From positions 19,535-83,534 of the forward strand of contig CALVRC010000006.1 of the NCBI GenBank assembly GCA_944358445.1: 64,000 bases of DNA, read 5' to 3'. Positions 58,848 to 64,000 of this stretch are shown here, piece by piece (within the stretch, counting starts at the first letter, position 1; each line of letters begins with the position of its first letter). The notes under the pieces were generated by a model. That model made no database searches. It saw nothing but the letters and a program-made list of their open reading frames with translations, and was not told the DNA's origin. The DNA is from an uncultured Bacilli bacterium (GTDB taxonomy: Bacteria > Bacillota_I > Bacilli_A > RF39 > UBA660). The translations under genes and the position numbers were made by a program.

Positions 58848-59843
58848 ATGGATAATAATGAAATTGGTAAGTTTATTGCACACTGTAGGAAAGAAAAAGG
58901 TTTGACTCAAAAAGAATTAGGTGAGAAACTTTTTGTGACTGATAAGGCGGTAAGTAAATGGGAAAGAGGAGTTAGTTTACCTGATATTACTATTTTAGAA
59001 AAACTCGCTGATGAACTTGATACTGATATTTATAGTATTTTACAAATACCTAAAAAAGATAAAAGTTTAGCTTTGGAAGTTATTGAAAAAGAAAGAGTAA
59101 AAATTAAAAATCAATTTAAAAGAAAGTTAATGGTACTTTTAGTTATTGGTGTTATAATTTTAGGAATATTTTTATTTAAGATGGTTTCTTTTGGCTATAG
59201 TGTTAAACATGTGAAGTATACACATTATGATGATAAATTAATTAATTTGGGAGTTCCTAAGTTTTCATTTTATATGCAAAATAGTGAAAATAATTATTCG
59301 TTTAAAAGTTTTAGAGGAAAAGCTGTTTTAGAAAATGAAATGAAAAGTTTTTTAAATACTTTAGAATTTTTGACTTGTAATGATACGGTTTATTATTATG
59401 ATAAGAGTGCAGATGTGACAATTACTGATTATTCTGTCAGGGGTAATATTTTATATAATACAATTTCTTATTCTGTTAGAAATGGTAATTATTGTAACTC
59501 ATTTTGGATAAAAGATTATGATAAAAAATTAGGTGGTTTTACTTCAAAAGTTATGAATACAGACGATATAAATATCATATTTATTCCTTTTGTAATTGAG
59601 GATGATGGTAGTAAATTTCAAGGTACATTAATGATTACAGATAAGGATGATAAAGCGATTGAAACTTCTATGGGAAGTTTTGAGATAAAAGATGATGAGC
59701 TTATATATTATAGGGAAAAATTTAATGATAAAGATGATACGTTTGATATTCCTAATAAATCTATATTTAAAATTAAAGATAAACAATTGATTTTAAAGGA
59801 TAATTATTTATCTAAATATGTAAGTGAGGTTATTTTAAAGTGA
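58848..59843 (+). CDS. XRE-family regulator with membrane helix and extracytoplasmic domain
   Basis: This 331-residue protein has a helix-turn-helix at residues 5-60 (IGKFIAHCRKEKGLTQKELGEKL, KAVSKWERG), a membrane helix around residues 96-117 (LMVLLVIGVIILGIFLFKM) and a ~210-residue outside domain with a few Cys. This is a one-component, membrane-bound transcription factor layout that could relay an external or envelope signal. Start is ATG 58848 after AGAGGGATA; TATGAT at 58824-58829 is a likely -10. The next gene, eight bases downstream, is a membrane protein that may be its partner. Confidence 0.85.
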   Translation: MDNNEIGKFIAHCRKEKGLTQKELGEKLFVTDKAVSKWERGVSLPDITILEKLADELDTDIYSILQIPKKDKSLALEVIEKERVKIKNQFKRKLMVLLVIGVIILGIFLFKMVSFGYSVKHVKYTHYDDKLINLGVPKFSFYMQNSENNYSFKSFRGKAVLENEMKSFLNTLEFLTCNDTVYYYDKSADVTITDYSVRGNILYNTISYSVRNGNYCNSFWIKDYDKKLGGFTSKVMNTDDINIIFIPFVIEDDGSKFQGTLMITDKDDKAIETSMGSFEIKDDELIYYREKFNDKDDTFDIPNKSIFKIKDKQLILKDNYLSKYVSEVILK

Positions 59844-59850
59844 GGCTTAT

Positions 59851-60918
59851 ATGAAAAAATTTTTGTTAAAAGTAAAGAATGATTTATTTGCTTATAGTTT
59901 TTTGTTTTTGCTTATATTTTTGTTTATTCTTTTTATTTTATATTTATTTAATATTAGGTTTAGATTATGGTTTATTATTTTAATTTTGATTATTTTCTTT
60001 TTAAGTTTAATTGCTGGAATTATTCAAATTGCAATTAGGGAATCTCAAGTGGTGAAGATTGTAATTATATTGCTTATAGGTTCATTTATATTGTTTTGTT
60101 TATTATTTTATAAAATCTTTTTGGATATATTTTCATTTTTCTTATGTCCTGAGTATGTGACAACACTTGATGGGAAAAAATATGTGGCAGTGGTAAATCA
60201 AGGTTTAGGTGAGACTGATATTGCTTATTATGATTATTATGGACTATTTTTAATGGGAACGAATGAGAAAGTTCATGGGCAAGGTGATTATAATCCTTAT
60301 ACATATGATGGTGTGAATGATATACATTTGATTTATTTTGACGATAGTGGAAAGAGGATATATGAAAAGGATGTAACATATAATAATGGTAAAGTAATAG
60401 ATGAAAAAGACTTTGGTAATTATGATGTAGAGATTGATGTCAAGGATATTGATGACAATGTTTTATATGAAGTTAAGTTTGGGGAAAAAGTTATTAGAAT
60501 TAGAAAGACTGATGATGTAATGCCACAAAATATGGCAGTTGCTGTGTATAAAAGTACTGATAGTGGCAAAAATTTTAAATGTGTATCAGACTCTATTATA
60601 GTTAGTCAAGAGGCTAAGTTTATATTTTTAGATGAAAATATAGGTTTTATTATTTCAAGTGGTAATATTTGGCTTAATAAGACTAGTAAAGATTTATATG
60701 TAACAACGGATGGTGGAAAAACTTTTGATGTATCTAAAATAAATTATAAAAATGAGAATGTAGAATATATGAGTATCATAGATTTTCCATATTTTGAAGA
60801 AGATATTTTACATTTAGAATGCTCTATCTATACTTTAAATGATAAAAGAGATGGGTATAAAGATGTTAAGTTAGATTTTATAAGTGAAGATAATGGGTTA
60901 ACTTGGAATTTAAAGTGA
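59851..60918 (+). CDS. Membrane protein with extracytoplasmic Asp-box (BNR-like) repeats
   Basis: The 355-residue protein has four N-terminal hydrophobic helices (through about residue 105) and then a ~250-residue outside domain. Three Asp-box-like motifs are spaced along it: STDSGKNF, TTDGGKTF and SEDNGLTW, a signature of beta-propeller blades, although three repeats are too few for a full propeller. It is eight bases from the XRE-membrane gene and on the same strand, so a joint role in sensing is plausible. No other domain is recognised. Confidence 0.75.
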   Translation: MKKFLLKVKNDLFAYSFLFLLIFLFILFILYLFNIRFRLWFIILILIIFFLSLIAGIIQIAIRESQVVKIVIILLIGSFILFCLLFYKIFLDIFSFFLCPEYVTTLDGKKYVAVVNQGLGETDIAYYDYYGLFLMGTNEKVHGQGDYNPYTYDGVNDIHLIYFDDSGKRIYEKDVTYNNGKVIDEKDFGNYDVEIDVKDIDDNVLYEVKFGEKVIRIRKTDDVMPQNMAVAVYKSTDSGKNFKCVSDSIIVSQEAKFIFLDENIGFIISSGNIWLNKTSKDLYVTTDGGKTFDVSKINYKNENVEYMSIIDFPYFEEDILHLECSIYTLNDKRDGYKDVKLDFISEDNGLTWNLK

Positions 60919-60943
60919 TTTAGAAAAATAATTAGGAGGTTTT

Positions 60944-61198
60944 ATGTATAAGTTTTTAGATAATAAAATTGTTTATATGGTAGATAATACTGAAAAAGGA
61001 GTTCTAGAGTTTAGAGTAAATGGTAAAGTGGCAGATATTTATCATACATATGTAGATGATGATTTGAGAGGAAAAGGTATTGCTTCTAAACTGGTGGAGA
61101 TGGCTTTTGATTATTTTGATGATAATGGTTATGAAGTTAAATGTTCATGTTCTTATGCGAGGAATTGGGCTTTAAAATATGATAAAAAAATTCTATAA
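60944..61198 (+). CDS. Small GNAT-family N-acetyltransferase-like protein (YjdJ type)
   Basis: The 84-residue protein corresponds to the compact GNAT group. It carries the acetyl-CoA-binding block VDDDLRGKGIASKLVEMAFDY (shape R-G-K-G-I-A) preceded by the strand VADIYHTYV, and ends CSYARNWALKYDK. Members of this short family are about 90-100 residues. Substrate is unknown. A terminator follows. Confidence 0.85.
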   Translation: MYKFLDNKIVYMVDNTEKGVLEFRVNGKVADIYHTYVDDDLRGKGIASKLVEMAFDYFDDNGYEVKCSCSYARNWALKYDKKIL

Positions 61199-61218
61199 GT
61201 TTGTTACTTATAGTTTTT
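61193..61218 (+). terminator. Intrinsic terminator
   Basis: CTATAAG and CTTATAG pair around TTTGTTA and are followed by TTTTT. The left arm overlaps the end of the GNAT gene. Confidence 0.75.
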
Positions 61219-61268
61219 CTTTTTCTTAAATACTGTTATAATGGTTATAGTAGTTAGAAGGTTTTAGT

Positions 61269-62765
61269 ATGAAGCAAATAGTAAATAGTGTTTTAGGCTT
61301 TGCAATTGGTGATGCAATGGGTGTACCAGTTGAGTTTAAAAAGAGAGAAGAATTAGTAAAAAATCCAGTAGTTAAGATGGAAGGATATGGAACTTATGAT
61401 GTTCCAGCGGGTACTTGGTCTGATGATACTTCTATGGTTTTAGCGACTATTGATTCTTTGATCAGTCTTCATGAAATTAATTATGAAGATATGATGAAGA
61501 GATTTTGTAATTGGATAAATAATGCAAAATATACAGCTACTGGAGTTGTGTTTGATATAGGAATTACAACTAAGGAGAGTATTTTAAAATATTACATGAA
61601 TAAAATAGAACCTGTTAAATGTGGAGGCGCTTCAATTAATAATAATGGTAATGGTTCACTTATGAGAATGCTTCCTATTGCTTTATATACTTATTATGAA
61701 GATATTGTAGATGATAGACTTTTAGATATTGTTAGAGAATCATCTTCACTTACTCATGCTCATGAATATAGTATTATGGGGTGCTATATATTTGTTAAAT
61801 ATGTTCATTTTCTTCTTTCTGGTTATAATAAATTTAAATCTTATGAGATGGTTAAAGAATTAAATTATTATAAATTTAGTGAAAATGCAAGAAGGGTTTA
61901 TAAAAGGTTTTTAACTACTGATATTTATAAGCTTGATTTAGATTATATTGAATCTAGTGGGTATGTTGTTCATACATTAGAAGCAGTTATATGGACTTTT
62001 TTAAACACTAATTCTTTTAAAGAAAGCATTATAGGAGCAATTAATTTAGGTAATGATACTGATACAATAGGGGCTTTAGTTGGCTCTTTAGCCGGATTAA
62101 TTTATGGTATTGATGAAGATTTATTAAATGAGGTAAAAAATAAGGATGAACTTATATCTTTTGCTCATAGATTTGATGAAGAACTTAGATTAAATATTTT
62201 GAAGTTTGATGAAGTTATTGATGATAAGTATGGTATTACTTTAGGTTATAAGGATGTACTTTTTATTAAAACTGAGTTAAATGGATCAATATATGGTAAT
62301 CAAAATAGGTATTTAAAAATGGCAAAACGGATTAATTTTAAGTATGGGTTAACAGTTATTGTTGCTAATAATTTACTTGATATGAATTTGGAAAACGATT
62401 TTGAGAATGTTAAAGATTATTTGAATGATAAAAAAATTTATTTTATGGGTATGGCTAATGGTGGTGCTCAGGCGATTCAAAATTCAAATGTTAGCGTTAA
62501 AATCAGTAAAATGTTATTAGTTAATTTACCACTTATGATTAATTTACACAAAATTAAAGATGGGATTAAAAATTATAATGGAAGACTTACTTGTGTATTT
62601 GGCAGTAAGGATCCATCATTTAATTATTTGCCTTTAATTCAAGATTTTAGGAATGCTAATATTGTTGTTATTCCGGGTCAAGATCATAGTTTTAGTAATG
62701 GTGATGAATTTTTGTATTTGCCAGAGAAGTATTTATTTGGGGAAATGAAGGAGATTAATGAATGA
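61269..62765 (+). CDS. ADP-ribosylglycohydrolase fused to an alpha/beta-hydrolase-like domain
   Basis: The 498-residue protein starts with a DraG-type domain (about residues 1-300) that removes ADP-ribose from proteins or small molecules. Its metal-binding motifs are GDAMG, TWSDDTSM (residues 49-56), and NLGNDTDTIGAL near residue 262. The C-terminal ~185 residues have the outline of an alpha/beta hydrolase: FMGMANGGAQAI in place of the nucleophile elbow (Asn where Ser is expected), then FGSKDPS and PGQDHSF with candidate acid and His. That half may be inactive or a binding domain. It overlaps the ASCH gene downstream by four bases. Fusion of these two domains is uncommon in my knowledge. Confidence 0.8.
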   Translation: MKQIVNSVLGFAIGDAMGVPVEFKKREELVKNPVVKMEGYGTYDVPAGTWSDDTSMVLATIDSLISLHEINYEDMMKRFCNWINNAKYTATGVVFDIGITTKESILKYYMNKIEPVKCGGASINNNGNGSLMRMLPIALYTYYEDIVDDRLLDIVRESSSLTHAHEYSIMGCYIFVKYVHFLLSGYNKFKSYEMVKELNYYKFSENARRVYKRFLTTDIYKLDLDYIESSGYVVHTLEAVIWTFLNTNSFKESIIGAINLGNDTDTIGALVGSLAGLIYGIDEDLLNEVKNKDELISFAHRFDEELRLNILKFDEVIDDKYGITLGYKDVLFIKTELNGSIYGNQNRYLKMAKRINFKYGLTVIVANNLLDMNLENDFENVKDYLNDKKIYFMGMANGGAQAIQNSNVSVKISKMLLVNLPLMINLHKIKDGIKNYNGRLTCVFGSKDPSFNYLPLIQDFRNANIVVIPGQDHSFSNGDEFLYLPEKYLFGEMKEINE

Positions 62766-63148
62766 AAGTGTTAACAATAAAACAACCTTATGCTTCTTTA
62801 ATTGCATATGGAATTAAAAAGTATGAGTTTAGGTCATGGAGGACAAAATATCGTGGAGATATTTTAATTCAGGCGAGTAAAAGTGTAGATAAAAAAGCTA
62901 TGGAGAAATTTAAATGTTATGATTTAGATTATCCTTTAGGATGTATAATTGCTAGAGCAAATATAGATGATGTTATTAAGGTTGATGATGATTTTAAAAA
63001 AATTTTAAAACGTGAAAATTATCTGGTTTATAATCATGTTATTAATAATGATTATAATGGCTATGCTTTTAAATTAAGTAATGTGGAATCTTTAAGTCCT
63101 ATTAATGTAAAGGGTAAGTTAGGCTTATGGAATTATGATTTGAAGTGA
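62762..63148 (+). CDS. ASCH-domain protein
   Basis: The 128-residue protein is an ASCH domain (related to the PUA fold, RNA- or nucleoside-binding): MKVLTIKQPYASLIAYGIKKYEFRSWRT, the RGDILIQASKS strand, and PLGCIIARANIDDV. Some ASCH proteins are ribonucleases or amidohydrolases, and the activity here is not defined. The ATGA overlap with the DraG fusion gene points to a common function, possibly in nucleotide or ADP-ribose metabolism. A terminator follows. Confidence 0.85.
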   Translation: MKVLTIKQPYASLIAYGIKKYEFRSWRTKYRGDILIQASKSVDKKAMEKFKCYDLDYPLGCIIARANIDDVIKVDDDFKKILKRENYLVYNHVINNDYNGYAFKLSNVESLSPINVKGKLGLWNYDLK

Positions 63149-63167
63149 TTTGTTCACTTTTTTTATT
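63143..63167 (+). terminator. Intrinsic terminator
   Basis: AAGTGA and TCACTT pair around TTTGT and are followed by a T-run. Confidence 0.75.
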
Positions 63168-63211
63168 TTTTGAATATAATTAATTTGATTTTATTATGTT
63201 TAGGTGGTAAT

Positions 63212-63934
63212 ATGTTATTTCAAAGGAGGACTGATAATTTGAATATAGATAAAAAAATGTTTGATGATAAGCAATTATTAGAAATAAAAAAAGGTAAGAA
63301 ACATGGTTTATCTAAAAAGAAAATATTGTTGTTTGCTAATCCATCATTGGATAGTTATACTATGAAGTTAATAAGAAAATCTTTAGAACATGGTCTTTCT
63401 TATAAAGAAGCTAAAGTGCTTGTTAATGAGAATTTAGATTTTTATCAAAGGCTGGAAATTATAGATGCTTTATTTAAAAATATTCCTATAGAAATAGTAA
63501 AAAAATATGTAAATGGTGATATTGATTTTAATCAATTAAAAGAAATTTTTAAAGGATATGAGCATGGTTTATCAGATGAAGAAGTTAGTAAGTATGCTAA
63601 ACAAGAATTTTATTATTATGAGATGTGGTTAATTAGATTGGGATATGAAAGAGGATTTGATGAAGAAAAAATTTTACTTTATAGTGATAGAAAATTTTCT
63701 CAGGCGCAAATGTATCAAATATATAAAGGTGTTAAGCATGGACTTTCTTTAAAACAACTTAAGATGTTTGCTAAAGAGCATTATGATGAAAATCAAATGA
63801 AAGTTATTAGAATTTATTTAGAAAATGGTTATAGTATTTCAGATTTAGATGATATTTTAAATTGTTTTGATTTGAGTGATGATATAGTTATTATAAAAAG
63901 TTTATCCTGTAATGAGTCAGGCCTTATAAATTAA
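63212..63934 (+). CDS. Helical repeat protein (HGLS repeats), function unknown
   Basis: The ~240-residue protein is built of degenerate repeats of about 37-38 residues with the pattern M-x-x-I-R/K-x-G-x-x-H-G-L-S (GKKHGLSKKK, SLEHGLSYKE, GYEHGLSDEE, GVKHGLSLKQ), each followed by a hydrophobic patch and an aromatic/Gln segment. Such repeats form helical solenoids for protein binding and are common in gut Bacillota surface and regulatory proteins. Start is uncertain: ATG 63212 follows TAGGTGGTAAT, while TTG 63239 follows the stronger AAAGGAGG. No signal peptide. Nothing more is visible in the last 66 bases of the window. Confidence 0.7.
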   Translation: MLFQRRTDNLNIDKKMFDDKQLLEIKKGKKHGLSKKKILLFANPSLDSYTMKLIRKSLEHGLSYKEAKVLVNENLDFYQRLEIIDALFKNIPIEIVKKYVNGDIDFNQLKEIFKGYEHGLSDEEVSKYAKQEFYYYEMWLIRLGYERGFDEEKILLYSDRKFSQAQMYQIYKGVKHGLSLKQLKMFAKEHYDENQMKVIRIYLENGYSISDLDDILNCFDLSDDIVIIKSLSCNESGLIN

Positions 63935-64000
63935 AAAGTCAAGTGCAACAAATGAATAATCAAATAGAATTCACAACTTCTTGTAATTTATAAATTTTAT

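Noticed and set aside
60086..60379. His-rich minus-strand open frame
   Set aside because: Antisense to the Asp-box membrane protein; the His/Ser-rich composition is the mirror of ATG/ATA/GTA-rich coding sequence.
1..64000. CRISPR arrays
   Set aside because: No regularly spaced repeat of 24-40 bp with unique spacers was seen; the 11-bp-period arrays are too short and contiguous.

Overview
The window is AT-rich, densely coded DNA with Bacillota-type ribosome binding sites (AGGAGG, AGGTGAT) and the standard bacterial code: TGA ends many genes and Trp is TGG. Spore genes (dacB-like, spmA, spmB, gerKA-gerKC-gerKB) together with tmRNA/smpB, rnr, scpB and rluB point to an endospore-forming Bacillota with a very low-GC genome. 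It is probably an uncultured gut lineage of the Erysipelotrichia/RF39/Clostridia kind. The exact lineage is inference.

Layout. (1) 1-1627: end of scpB, a CaCA cation exchanger and tRNA-Leu(CAA). (2) 1628-4245: mobile-element debris downstream of the tRNA, with an AlbA_2/HATPase regulator, 11-bp iterated repeats, a dead DUF1016 nuclease and two inverted repeats. (3) 4246-34164: a ~30-kb surface/secretion locus on one strand. It combines Tad-pilus parts (CpaB, CpaF, TadB, TadC, Flp-like pilin, TadE-like pseudopilins, CpaE-like) with type IV secretion parts (two VirB2-like pilins, VirB6, VirB3, split VirB4, VirD4). It also holds three cell-wall-hydrolase-type proteins, three LppM-like lipoproteins and large secreted proteins. 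(4) 34224-39252: rhodanese, rmuC, a DUF2238-like membrane protein, rnr, smpB and tmRNA. (5) 39253-43763: a second decayed element beside tmRNA, with a truncated Mob relaxase, a JAMM protein, a nonsense-interrupted HopA1-like gene and a second copy of the AlbA_2 cassette. (6) 43764-47765: a nucleotidase, a papain/transglutaminase-like protein, a lipoprotein, and a MerR regulator coupled to a membrane-free VirD4 paralogue. (7) 47814-57388: dacB-spmA-spmB-rluB, an endonuclease/exonuclease/phosphatase family protein, ferredoxin, an unknown tail-anchored protein, the gerK operon and an HExxH protein. (8) 57574-63934: an rRNA methyltransferase, an XRE-membrane regulator and partner, GNAT, an ADP-ribosylglycohydrolase fusion, an ASCH protein and a repeat protein.

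The most notable system is region 3. No intact relaxase is visible, so it looks like a cell-surface or protein-secretion machine rather than a conjugation system. CpaF (VirB11/TadA family) could power a Tad pilus, a VirB4/VirD4 machine, or both. A two-helix VirB2-like membrane module occurs as two free proteins and as the C-terminus of three secreted proteins. One of those carries a Cys/His hydrolase-like domain, and two share a nearly identical 378-bp 3' end with divergent ectodomains.

Regions 2 and 5 share att-like sequence, a terminator hairpin, 11-bp-period repeats and a regulator gene. They appear to be related integrative elements that entered next to tRNA-Leu and tmRNA. No integrase is visible in the window.
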